31,181 nt of DNA from CAIOYC01 sp964243985. GTDB lineage: Bacteria; Pseudomonadota; Alphaproteobacteria; Caulobacterales; Caulobacteraceae. The DNA is taken from the NCBI GenBank assembly GCA_964243985.1, contig CAXTHJ010000030.1, forward strand, positions 1 to 31,181. Reading direction: 5' to 3'. The notes beneath the pieces are model-generated. The model saw only the letters and a program-made list of their open reading frames with translations, searched no databases and was not told the origin of the DNA. The position numbers and the translations under genes were made by a program. Positions 22,922 to 30,631 of the stretch are shown piece after piece. The stretch's first letter is position 1; every line of letters begins with the position of its first letter.

Positions 22922-24229
22922 ATGGCCGACATTATGGACACCCCTCCGGCTGCGGCATCCGCCTCGATGTCCCAAGCCGGCCCGGTCGCTGGCGGCCCGC
23001 GGAAGGCCGCGGTGCTGTTCATCTTCTTCACCGCCCTGATGGACGTGATCGCGCTCGGCATCATGATCCCGGTCCTGCCCAATCTAGTGAAGCAGTTCGC
23101 CGGCGGCGACACGGCTCTGGCGGCTCAATACGCGCTTGGCTTCGCGGTCACCTGGGGCACGATGCAGTTCTTCTTTGGGCCGATCATGGGCATGTTGTCA
23201 GATCGATTCGGGCGAAGACCCGTCCTGCTGATTTCCATCTTCGGTCTGGGGATCGACTATCTGTTCATGGCTTTGGCCCCGACCTTGGCATGGCTGTTCG
23301 TCGGGCGGGTGATCAACGGCGTCACCTCCGCCAGCTTTTCCACCGCCAACGCCTATGTGGCCGATGTCACACCGCCCCAGGATCGGGCCAAGGCGTTCGG
23401 GCTGATGGGCGCAGCGTTCGGGGTGGGCTTCATCGTCGGGCCGGCCATCGGCGGGGCGCTCGGCAGCATCAACCTGCGGCTGCCGTTTTACCTGTCGGCC
23501 GGACTGGCGCTGTGCAACTGGCTCTACGGCTTCTTCGTGCTGCCGGAATCCTTGCCCAAGGCGCGGCGGACCCCGTCGCTGAACTGGAAGCGCGCCAATC
23601 CCATCGCGGCGTTCGGCTTCCTGATACAGCGCAAGAACCTCGCCGGATTGGAGGCGGTCTATGTGCTCTTCCAGCTGGCCCACAACGTCTTTCCCAGCAT
23701 CTTCGTCCTCTATGTGGGCTACCGCTTTCATTGGGGACCCTTCGCCTCGGCCATGATGCTGTTCACGACGGGCATCCTCAGCATAGGGGTGCAGACCACG
23801 GTGGTCGGGCGCGTGGTGAAAGCGATCGGGGAGCGGGGGGCGCTTCTGATCGGCCTAGGCAGCGCAGCTCTCGCTTTTGCGACCTACGCCCTGGCGCCGA
23901 CCCCAGTCTGGTTCTTCATCGGCATCCCGCTGGGTGCTCTATCCGCCCTGATCGGGCCTGGCATCCAGAGCCTGATGTCCCGCCGTGTGCCGGCCAACGA
24001 GCAGGGGCGGCTGCAGGGGGTGAATTCCGCCTTCATGGGGCTTTGCTCCATCGTCGGGCCAATCATCTATCTCTCCACCCTGGCCTTCGCCGTTCGGGAA
24101 GACCCCGTGCTGCACCAGCCGGGCCTTCCCATCATGATCTCGTCGGTGTTCTGCCTTGCGGCGCTGGTGTTGTCGGTCTGGTGGGCCAAGCCTGTGGCCG
24201 ATGCGGAGGCGTCTGCGATCCCCGCCTGA
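22922..24229 (+). CDS. MFS efflux transporter, TCR/Tet-like
   Basis: A 435-residue inner-membrane protein with 12 predicted spans of the major facilitator superfamily. The cytoplasmic loop motif A is clear as GMLSDRFGRRPVLL. The antiporter motif C region reads GLMGAAFGVGFIVGPAIGGA. Overall it resembles the tetracycline/multidrug-type exporters (TetA-like), but resistance cannot be inferred. It starts with no gap after yjbR, so it is the fifth gene of the ArsR cassette and plausibly under the same control. Confidence 0.88.
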   Translation: MADIMDTPPAAASASMSQAGPVAGGPRKAAVLFIFFTALMDVIALGIMIPVLPNLVKQFAGGDTALAAQYALGFAVTWGTMQFFFGPIMGMLSDRFGRRPVLLISIFGLGIDYLFMALAPTLAWLFVGRVINGVTSASFSTANAYVADVTPPQDRAKAFGLMGAAFGVGFIVGPAIGGALGSINLRLPFYLSAGLALCNWLYGFFVLPESLPKARRTPSLNWKRANPIAAFGFLIQRKNLAGLEAVYVLFQLAHNVFPSIFVLYVGYRFHWGPFASAMMLFTTGILSIGVQTTVVGRVVKAIGERGALLIGLGSAALAFATYALAPTPVWFFIGIPLGALSALIGPGIQSLMSRRVPANEQGRLQGVNSAFMGLCSIVGPIIYLSTLAFAVREDPVLHQPGLPIMISSVFCLAALVLSVWWAKPVADAEASAIPA

Positions 24230-24262
24230 CTGGGCCGCCATGATTGGGCCGAAAATTTAAGC

Positions 24263-24282
24263 TTGATCGTCTGGACGATCAA
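24263..24282. promoter_or_regulatory. Perfect 20-bp palindrome before the HtrA gene
   Basis: TTGATCGTC-TG-GACGATCAA is a 9-bp inverted repeat with a 2-bp centre and no mismatches, ending 9 bp before the ATG of the protease gene. Its shape is that of a dimeric-repressor operator. A hairpin masking the ribosome-binding site is the alternative. The start has no strong Shine-Dalgarno motif apart from the sequence between palindrome and ATG. Confidence 0.5.
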
Positions 24283-24291
24283 CCGGACCTC

Positions 24292-25728
24292 ATGATGCGC
24301 CTTTCCAGACTGTTGCTGCTTCCGCTGGTGCTGCTCGCCGCCTGCTCCCCTCACTCCGGTTCGAACGCGGAGACCACCCACAGCCTCGGCGGCCCGGTGC
24401 CGGGCCTGGCGGAGCCGAACCGCATGCCGCCTGCCGATTTCGCCACCATGAAGATGAGCTTCTCGCCCATCGTCAAGCGGGCGGCGCCGGCGGTGGTGAA
24501 CGTGTTCAGCCAGCGCGTGGTGCGGACCCAGGCCGATCCCTTCTGGCAGTTTTTCGGCGGCGGCATGGGCGTGCCGCAGAACCGGGTGGAGGGCTCGCTA
24601 GGCTCCGGCGTGGTCGTCCGCAGCGATGGCCTGATCGTCACCAACAACCATGTGATCGAAGGCGGCACGGAGCTGAACGTGGTGCTGGCCGATCGGCGCG
24701 AGTTTCCGGCCAAGGTGGTGCTGGCCGACGCCCGCGCCGACTTGGCGGTGCTGAAAATCGACACCAAGGGCGAACGGCTGCCGGTCATGCCGATCGCGGA
24801 TCGGGATTCGGTGCAGGTGGGCGACCTCGTGCTGGCCATCGGCGATCCGTTCGGCGTCGGCCAGACCGTCACCAACGGCATCGTCTCCGCCCTGGCCCGG
24901 ACGGACGTCGGCGCCAACGACTTCTCCTATTTCATCCAGACCGACGCGGCCATCAATCCCGGCAACTCCGGCGGCCCGCTGGTGGACATGGACGGCAACC
25001 TGATCGGGCTGAACACTCTGATCTACTCCCGTACCGGCTCCTCCGCCGGGATCGGTTTCGCCATTCCGGCGGCGATGGTGCGGCGCGTGGTGGAGACGGC
25101 GGTGGGTGGCGGTCACGCGGTGAACCGGCCGTGGCTCGGCGCGAAGACGCAGACCGTGACCTCGGACACCGCCAAGAGCCTCGGCCTCGACCGGGCCGGC
25201 GGGGCCATGGTGGTCTCTGTCTATCCCGGCGGTCCGGCGGCGGACGCGGGCCTCGGGGAAGGGGACGTGATCATCGCCGCCGACGGCCAGCCGGTGACGG
25301 ACGAAGGCGTCCTCAACTATCGCGTCGCCACCCACAAGCCGGGAGAGGCCTTCGCCGTGCAGGTGCGCAAGAGTGCAGGAACACGGACGGTGCAGGTGCG
25401 GCTCGAATCGCCGCCCTCCAATCCACCCCGCGATGAGCGGACGCTCACCGGCCGCCAGCCCCTGGCCGGTGTCACGGTGGTGAACCTCTCCCCTGCCGTG
25501 GCGGAGGAATATGGGCTGGACCCGATGCTCACCGGCGTCCTGATCATCAAACCCGGCCAGAGCTACGCCGCGCAGGCAGGCTTCCAGGCGGGAGACATCA
25601 TTCGCGACGTGAACGGTCATGCGATCCACTCCACCACGACCCTTGCGGGCGCGCTGCAGACCGCCCAGGGCTGGCTTATCACGGTGGAGCGGAGCGGGCG
25701 GCAGATCACGGCGAGCTTTGGGCTCTAG
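24292..25728 (+). CDS. HtrA/Deg-type serine protease, predicted lipoprotein
   Basis: Envelope quality-control protease. 478 residues from the ATG at 24292 (a second ATG follows at 24295). A lipoprotein signal peptide ends LLAAC (Cys18). The trypsin-like domain has catalytic His120 in TNNHVIEG, Asp150 in ADLAVLK and Ser226 in NPGNSGGPL. Two PDZ domains follow, at about residues 280-380 and 390-475, the second with GVLIIKPGQSYAAQAG. A longer TTG-started reading was rejected because it hides the signal peptide. Lipid anchoring is unusual, since DegP/DegQ are soluble. Confidence 0.9.
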   Translation: MMRLSRLLLLPLVLLAACSPHSGSNAETTHSLGGPVPGLAEPNRMPPADFATMKMSFSPIVKRAAPAVVNVFSQRVVRTQADPFWQFFGGGMGVPQNRVEGSLGSGVVVRSDGLIVTNNHVIEGGTELNVVLADRREFPAKVVLADARADLAVLKIDTKGERLPVMPIADRDSVQVGDLVLAIGDPFGVGQTVTNGIVSALARTDVGANDFSYFIQTDAAINPGNSGGPLVDMDGNLIGLNTLIYSRTGSSAGIGFAIPAAMVRRVVETAVGGGHAVNRPWLGAKTQTVTSDTAKSLGLDRAGGAMVVSVYPGGPAADAGLGEGDVIIAADGQPVTDEGVLNYRVATHKPGEAFAVQVRKSAGTRTVQVRLESPPSNPPRDERTLTGRQPLAGVTVVNLSPAVAEEYGLDPMLTGVLIIKPGQSYAAQAGFQAGDIIRDVNGHAIHSTTTLAGALQTAQGWLITVERSGRQITASFGL

Positions 25729-25777
25729 AGCATTTTCCGCAAAAGTGGATCCGGTTTTGCGGTCGAAAAATGCTCTA
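25726..25777. repeat. Palindromic repeat containing the protease stop codon
   Basis: The outer arms TAGAGCATTTT (25726-25736) and AAAATGCTCTA (25767-25777) and inner arms CCGCAAAA/TTTTGCGG enclose GTGGATCCGG, with a four-base bulge. It resembles a family of short interspersed palindromes seen in alphaproteobacteria. The TAG stop of the HtrA gene is its first three bases. It may act as a bidirectional terminator. Confidence 0.7.
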
Positions 25778-25789
25778 AATATATGATGC

Positions 25790-25838
25790 GAGCCTTTTTT
25801 ATCCGACCAGGTCGGATCGACCTGATCGGAAAAGGCTC
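25790..25838. repeat. Second palindromic element between convergent genes
   Basis: GAGCC (25790-25794) and GGCTC (25834-25838) bracket T- and A-runs. The inner CAGGTC (25808-25813) and GACCTG (25819-25824) also pair. With A/T stretches on both flanks inside the stem, it can serve as a terminator for both the protease and the leftward pentapeptide gene. Confidence 0.6.
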
Positions 25839-25853
25839 TAACGCCCCCGCACG

Positions 25854-26846
25854 TTAGTTGTCGCTGGGCGGCGGCGCGGGCGGCCTTGGCGCTTTGGGAG
25901 GAACCGGCGGCGCGGACGGCGTGCGCCAGCCGCTGATGTTCATCTGGCGCACCATCTCGATAGCCTGACGCGCCGCCTCCAGGGCCTGGCGCCGCGCGTC
26001 CACGGCGGTCTGCCCCGCCTCCATCCGCGCCGCTTCCCGCGCCCTGGCGATGGACATCTCAAGCTCCCGGCTCATGCCCTGTCGACAGTTGGAGGGTTTG
26101 AGGCCGGAGGCGAGGCGCGTGCCCCCATCCGAACAGGCGTCGTCGATCTGGCTCTGCTTCAGGCCTCGCGCGGCGGAGAGGTCCACGCCACGGATATCGG
26201 CGCCCCCAAGCTCGGCGCTGGAGAAATCCGCCCCGGCGAAACTACCTCCGCCCAGCCGCGCCCCCTCCAGGTTGGCGTGGTTGAACGAGGCGTTCTCGAA
26301 ATGCCCGCCAAGCTGCGCCGCTTGCAGTTCCGCCCGGCTGAAGGATGCGCCCCGGGCGTTCACCTCGGTAAAGTCGCCGGCGTCGAGCTGCGCGCCCGTC
26401 AGCTGCGCGCCGGCCATCTCGGCGCTGCGGAAGTTGGCGCCGGTGAGTTCGGCGCTGTGCATCATCACCCCGGTCAGAGTGGCGTCGCGGAAGGAGGCGG
26501 CGGGGGCGTTCAGCCCGTCCATCTTCGCGCCCGCGAAATTGGCCTTGGTGAAGATCGACTGGAACGCCTGGGCGCTCCGTAAATCCGCGCCCCGCATGTC
26601 CGCGCCGGTGAAGTTGGAGGAGATGATGTTGGCGCCGCGAAGGTCCGTATTGACCATCACCGCCTTGGTGAACTGCGAGCCGATGAAGTTGGCGTTCATG
26701 AGCTTGCGGCCGGAAAAGTCGCACTTCATGCACGCGCCGCCAAAGGATACCGTGCGGGGCACGTCCTGATCCGCGATAAGGGCATGGACGGGCGTGGCCA
26801 CAAGGACGGCGGCGGCGATTAACAAGAGCGGGCTGGATCGCCACAT
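25854..26846 (-). CDS. Secreted pentapeptide-repeat protein with C-terminal helix and proline tail
   Basis: A 330-residue exported protein. The signal peptide ends near VHA-LI (residue 22). About residues 43-225 are A(D/N)Lxx-type pentapeptide repeats, for example ADMRGADLRSAQ and ANLEGARLGGGSFAGADF, expected to form a right-handed quadrilateral beta-helix. The repeats are bracketed by Cys39-x2-Cys42 and by Cys238-x15-Cys254 in a GLKQSQIDDAC...GLKPSNC block. A charged helix (about 258-305) and a Pro-rich tail follow. It shares this plan with the upstream gene. Function unknown. Confidence 0.87.
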   Translation of the reverse strand: MWRSSPLLLIAAAVLVATPVHALIADQDVPRTVSFGGACMKCDFSGRKLMNANFIGSQFTKAVMVNTDLRGANIISSNFTGADMRGADLRSAQAFQSIFTKANFAGAKMDGLNAPAASFRDATLTGVMMHSAELTGANFRSAEMAGAQLTGAQLDAGDFTEVNARGASFSRAELQAAQLGGHFENASFNHANLEGARLGGGSFAGADFSSAELGGADIRGVDLSAARGLKQSQIDDACSDGGTRLASGLKPSNCRQGMSRELEMSIARAREAARMEAGQTAVDARRQALEAARQAIEMVRQMNISGWRTPSAPPVPPKAPRPPAPPPSDN

Positions 26847-26947
26847 AAGCCGAAACCCACAGAGGACGGTCGCGCCCTCCCGCCTTGGATGTCTAGCAAA
26901 ATGTCACCGAAGGCTACTTAAATCGCGGTAACGCGGCGGACGAAAGC

Positions 26948-27457
26948 CTAGTCGCAAGCCTTGATCTTCAGGCCGCGGGGAAGGGTGGTGCTTGCGTCAC
27001 CGCAGGCGCCGGTGAGTTGGTTCTGAGTCAGGCCCACGGCCTTGGCCATTTCGGCGCCGGAGAAGTTCGCGCCCTCCAGATGCGCGCCGCGCAGGTTCGC
27101 CCCCTGCAGATAGGCCCCGACGAAGGTGGCGTTGGTGAGGTTCGCGCCGGCGAGGCTCGACCCGGTGAAGACCGCGCCATAGGCGTTGAGGTCGCGAAGG
27201 TCGGTCCCGGCTAGGTTGACGTGCTTCATCACGGCGGCGGAAAAGTCGGCCTGGCGCAGGCGCGCCCCGGCGAAGGTCTTGCCGTGCATCTCCACATTGG
27301 CGAAGTCGGCCTGGAAGAGGTTGCAGCGGGGGCAGCTTTCGCCGCGCTTGGCGTGCTCGACCTGCACGGGATTTTGCGCCAGGGCCGGGGCGGCGAGGGC
27401 GTTTAGAGCGGCGATCAGGGCGGTGATCACGGCGAAGGCGGAAAGGCGGCGAGCCAT
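26948..27457 (-). CDS. Secreted pentapeptide-repeat protein, short paralogue
   Basis: A 169-residue exported protein. The signal peptide ends APALA-QN near residue 27. Pentapeptide repeats fill about residues 46-140 (ANLTNATFVGAYLQGANLRG and ANFSGAEM). The repeats are bracketed by Cys42-x2-Cys45 and Cys152-x15-Cys168 in a GLTQNQLTGAC...GLKIKAC block, the same cysteine spacing as in the neighbour at 25854-26846. The ATG at 27457 has GGAGA 8 bp upstream and gives a better signal peptide than the in-frame start at 27475. It lies 101 bp upstream of its paralogue, likely in one unit. Confidence 0.86.
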   Translation of the reverse strand: MARRLSAFAVITALIAALNALAAPALAQNPVQVEHAKRGESCPRCNLFQADFANVEMHGKTFAGARLRQADFSAAVMKHVNLAGTDLRDLNAYGAVFTGSSLAGANLTNATFVGAYLQGANLRGAHLEGANFSGAEMAKAVGLTQNQLTGACGDASTTLPRGLKIKACD

Positions 27458-27500
27458 GCAAGGTCTCCAGGACAATGCAGGGAGCCTAGCGCATCGGCCT

Positions 27501-27522
27501 TAAAACGAGGTGAGCGACCTCC
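27501..27522 (-). terminator. Weak terminator of the NrdJ-like gene
   Basis: On the minus strand, GAGGT-cgctc-ACCTC is followed by GTTTT, placed about 10 bp after the stop of the NrdJ-like gene. The stem has only 5 bp, so partial read-through into the pentapeptide genes is possible. Confidence 0.4.
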
Positions 27523-27530
27523 AGCCCCAT

Positions 27531-30032
27531 TCATCCCAAAGCGCCCGGCGCCGCACCGCAGCTGTCGCAGACGAACCGGCCGCCGATCTGGCTGAGAGAA
27601 AAGTCGCCGCACGCCGGGCAGACATCCGCCGCCGTGGTCCGCTCCCGCTCGAGCGCCGCCGGTTTGCGGGAGGGCAGGAACAGCAGGTTGTCCGGCGCCG
27701 CGCCCCGCGAAAAGCCTTTGGAGATGAACTGCGCCGCCGGGATCGGCCCGAGGGCGGGCTCAGGCTCAGCCGTCACCTTGTCCGCCGCGCCGCGCCCGAG
27801 GCCGTCGGCGTTCAGGGCGTCCGGATCGTCGCTGGCGAGGTCCTGGCGGTCCAGGTAGGAGACGCCGAGCTCGCGGAAGATGTAGTCGAGGATCGAGGTG
27901 GCGGAGCGGATGGTGTCGTTGCCCGTCACCTCCCCCGCCGGCTCGAAGCGGGTGAAGACGAAGGCGTCCACGAACTCCTCCAGCGGCACCCCGTATTGCA
28001 GGCCGATGGAGATGGCGATGGCGAAGTTGTTCATGAGGCTGCGAAAGGCGGCGCCTTCCTTGTGCATGTCGATGAAAATCTCGCCGAGCTCGCCGTCGTC
28101 GTACTCGCCGGTGTGCAGATAGACCTTGTGGCCGCCGACCGCCGCCTTCTGGATATAGCCCTTGCGCCGGTCGGGGAGTTTGCGGCGGGTGCGATCCCGC
28201 TCGACGATCCGCTCGATGATCCGTTCCGGACGAGGTTCGGGGCGCGGGCGGGCGTCCTCCAGGGGCGGGAGTTTCAACGTCAGAGCGGCATTCTCCGTGC
28301 GGCGGATGACGACGCCTTGCAGGCCGGCATCGCACGCTTGACGAAGCACGGCGACCGCTTCGGCGGGGGCGGCGTTGGCCGACAACGTGATCTCCAGCAC
28401 ACCCGGCGCGTCGGCGGCCGCAGCGCAGGCCGCGATTGTGGCCAGGCGGCTTTGCAACGGCGCCGCTTCCCCGCTGGCGAACACGCCAACCTGCTCAGGG
28501 GTCAAACCTGGCGCGCCGTCGACGTCTCCAGCGCCGAGCAGATAAGCTTGCGCCTCCGCAATGGCGTTTTTGGTGAAGCCGACCACCGCCAAGGTGTTTT
28601 CGCTGTCGGGTTCGGCGCCCAGCACGTCGCGCACAAACCCTTCGCCCAGCACCTTAGGACTGAAGGCGGCGTGCAGCGTCGAGGCGGTGAGGAGGGCGGC
28701 TTCGGCAAGGCCGATCTCGTGATCGGTGAAGCCGGCGGCCTTCAAACTTTCGACGTTGACCGTGGGTGCGCCGTGCAGGGCGCGGGCGCCCAAGGCGTGC
28801 AGACGGACGGCGGCGGGATCGATACCCAGGGCTTCCAATCCAGATAAGGCGGCGGCCTTCAGCACCGGCAAAACCACGCCGTCGATGGTTTCCGAAACGC
28901 CGACCGGGCCGCTCCAGGGCTCCAAACCCAAGGAGACGCCGCCGAGCCTCAAAGCCGCCTCCGCGTCGGGACGGAGGGACAGGCGGAGGTCGGCGCCGCC
29001 GTGCTCGGCGCTCACTTGATCGACAGCCTTCTTTATTACACGCAGCGCTTCAGTCGCTTTCGCGATAGCTTCCGCAGCGCCGTAGGCTAGGCCCCGCGCC
29101 ACCAGCCCGTCGCCGAGCCCGGCGATGCCGAGCGTTGCCGCCTCGCCCTTCGCCGCCAGTACGGCCGCGACCGCGCAAAGGTGGGATGAAGCGGCGAGGC
29201 CTTCGAGATCGCCTGTCGAGATGAAGGGATACAGGTTCAAAGCGACGGCGCTCTGGATCGGCGCGATCGCAGTTTCCGCCAACCATAAGGTGACATCTCC
29301 CGTCTCCCAGGCCGCCAAAGCGGCGGCGGTGAGGAGCGGACCGGCGGCGGTGGATTCCAGCCGGACCAAGGCGGGCGTAGGCCTGATGGTGGTGAGCGAG
29401 GGTAGGGCGGGCGGCGCGCCAGCCTGCGCCAAGGCTATCGCGTCCAGGATCGCGCGATCGTCGGCGCCGGCCTGTCGTGCGGCGTGGGCGGCCCGGGCGA
29501 GGGCGGGGTTGCTGGCGGCATCGGCGCAGTCCGCCGTCGATCCTTTGCAGCGCAGCACCGCTTCGGCCACACCGTGGAGCTTTGCCCGTATTAAAGCCGA
29601 CGCCGTGTCCGCCGCCCTGGCGCTACGCCACTCGGCCAGCCATTGCTCCAGTTTGGACGGTCCATCCGGCGCCATGAGATCTATGGTGGTGGCCGCAAGA
29701 GCGGCGGTTTTCAGGCTCGGGGCGGCGATCCCGCCCAGGATTGCGCCCACGATCTCTGCGGCGAAGGCGGCCCCGGCCTCGGCGTCTGCGAAGACGCCTT
29801 GCGCCAAGCCGACCTCCACCAGCGTTTCCGCATAGCACGCCGGGCCGCCGCCCAGGGGCGCGTCCGGCCGCAGCCCGCCGCCGCCCGCCTCGGCCCAATC
29901 GAGCCACGCCTCCACCTGCGCGTTCGGCCAGGAGGCGGGAGCCACGACGGCGATCTCGTCGTTGGCGCTCTCCAGGATACGGAGCTCCAACGAGGAGAGC
30001 CCGACCGTTGCCCATCGCCGCTCGAACCGCAT
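27531..30032 (-). CDS. Degenerate NrdJ-like protein with TSCPD domain and zinc ribbon
   Basis: An 833-residue protein. Residues 616-730 strongly resemble the C-terminal TSCPD region of adenosylcobalamin-dependent ribonucleotide reductase NrdJ (DRRKGYIQKAAVGGHKVYL, FIDMHKEGAAFRSLMNNFAI, FVDAFVFTRFEPAG). A zinc ribbon ends the protein at Cys805, Cys808, Cys822 and Cys825. The N-terminus MRFERRW, the stretch CADAASNPALARAAHAARQA and the LGEGFVRDVLG...GFTKNAIAEAQAYL block also recall NrdJ in order. The region between is shortened and Ala-rich, and no NPCSE-type radical-cysteine motif is found. Probably a non-catalytic relative, possibly binding NrdJ, ligand or nucleic acid. The frame is intact, so it is not a pseudogene by sequence. 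Confidence 0.8.
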   Translation of the reverse strand: MRFERRWATVGLSSLELRILESANDEIAVVAPASWPNAQVEAWLDWAEAGGGGLRPDAPLGGGPACYAETLVEVGLAQGVFADAEAGAAFAAEIVGAILGGIAAPSLKTAALAATTIDLMAPDGPSKLEQWLAEWRSARAADTASALIRAKLHGVAEAVLRCKGSTADCADAASNPALARAAHAARQAGADDRAILDAIALAQAGAPPALPSLTTIRPTPALVRLESTAAGPLLTAAALAAWETGDVTLWLAETAIAPIQSAVALNLYPFISTGDLEGLAASSHLCAVAAVLAAKGEAATLGIAGLGDGLVARGLAYGAAEAIAKATEALRVIKKAVDQVSAEHGGADLRLSLRPDAEAALRLGGVSLGLEPWSGPVGVSETIDGVVLPVLKAAALSGLEALGIDPAAVRLHALGARALHGAPTVNVESLKAAGFTDHEIGLAEAALLTASTLHAAFSPKVLGEGFVRDVLGAEPDSENTLAVVGFTKNAIAEAQAYLLGAGDVDGAPGLTPEQVGVFASGEAAPLQSRLATIAACAAAADAPGVLEITLSANAAPAEAVAVLRQACDAGLQGVVIRRTENAALTLKLPPLEDARPRPEPRPERIIERIVERDRTRRKLPDRRKGYIQKAAVGGHKVYLHTGEYDDGELGEIFIDMHKEGAAFRSLMNNFAIAISIGLQYGVPLEEFVDAFVFTRFEPAGEVTGNDTIRSATSILDYIFRELGVSYLDRQDLASDDPDALNADGLGRGAADKVTAEPEPALGPIPAAQFISKGFSRGAAPDNLLFLPSRKPAALERERTTAADVCPACGDFSLSQIGGRFVCDSCGAAPGALG

Positions 30033-30162
30033 ACGTCCCGCCTCAACTCGCCTCGTTAGCGAAAGCTAGGCTGCTCAAGCCGGCAACGCAACGGATAGGG
30101 CGCCGCAGTCCGCAGCCTACTATATCTTGCGTCATCACTTTTGCTGCGTCGCCCGCGCAACT

Positions 30163-30192
30163 CTGGACGGCCAAGCCGAGCGTCCCTATAGT
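30163..30192 (+). promoter_or_regulatory. Candidate promoter for NDUFA12-like gene and mlaD
   Basis: CTGGAC at 30163-30168 and TATAGT at 30187-30192 are 18 bp apart, in the 200-bp divergent gap between the NrdJ-like gene and the NDUFA12-like gene. The -10 box is good and the -35 box weak. Confidence 0.35.
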
Positions 30193-30232
30193 CGGGGGGA
30201 CGTTCAAACCTGCGGTGATCGAGATTTTTAAC

Positions 30233-30628
30233 GTGCTGAAGACCGTTTTCACCTGGTGGAATGGCGCCACCCCCGGCGCTCTCTTCACCATCGCCAAGCG
30301 CGGCGCGTTCGTAGGCGAGGACGATTTTGGCAACCGCTACTACGCCGCCAAGACCATTCGGGACGGAGACGCCGGGCGCCAGCGCCGCTGGGTGATCTAC
30401 AAGGGCTATGCCGAACCGTCGAAGGTGCCGGCCGAATGGCATGGCTGGCTGCACAACACCTTCAAGGAGCCGCCGACCGTTGAGCCGCTGAAGGTTCGCT
30501 CCTGGGAAAAGCCACACATTCCCAACCTCACCGGCACCCCATACGCTTGGCGTCCGCGGGGTTCGATCCTGCGCTCCGGCAAGCGGCCCGCCGCCACCGG
30601 CGATTATCAACCCTGGACTCCCGAGTAG
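30233..30628 (+). CDS. NDUFA12-like accessory subunit of NADH:ubiquinone oxidoreductase
   Basis: A 131-residue protein of the NDUFA12 family, an accessory subunit of respiratory complex I in alphaproteobacteria and mitochondria. LKTVFTWWNGATPGALFTIA opens it. GEDDFGNRYYAAK, RRWVIYKGYAEPSKVPAEWH and NLTGTPYAWRPRGS follow in the expected order, ending ATGDYQPWTPE. A GTG at 30233 matches the family N-terminus. Another GTG six codons upstream is possible. mlaD follows after 3 bp. Confidence 0.92.
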   Translation: MLKTVFTWWNGATPGALFTIAKRGAFVGEDDFGNRYYAAKTIRDGDAGRQRRWVIYKGYAEPSKVPAEWHGWLHNTFKEPPTVEPLKVRSWEKPHIPNLTGTPYAWRPRGSILRSGKRPAATGDYQPWTPE

Positions 30629-30631
30629 ATC

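Noticed and set aside
27510..28847. A 445-residue rightward open frame opposite the NrdJ-like gene
   Set aside because: High-GC antisense shadow. Its composition (Arg/Gly/Val/Asp-rich) lacks domains, while the opposite strand has clear homology.
27531..30032. Calling the NrdJ-like gene a pseudogene
   Set aside because: No frameshift or internal stop in 833 codons, and the TSCPD and zinc-ribbon residues are well preserved, which argues for a maintained protein.
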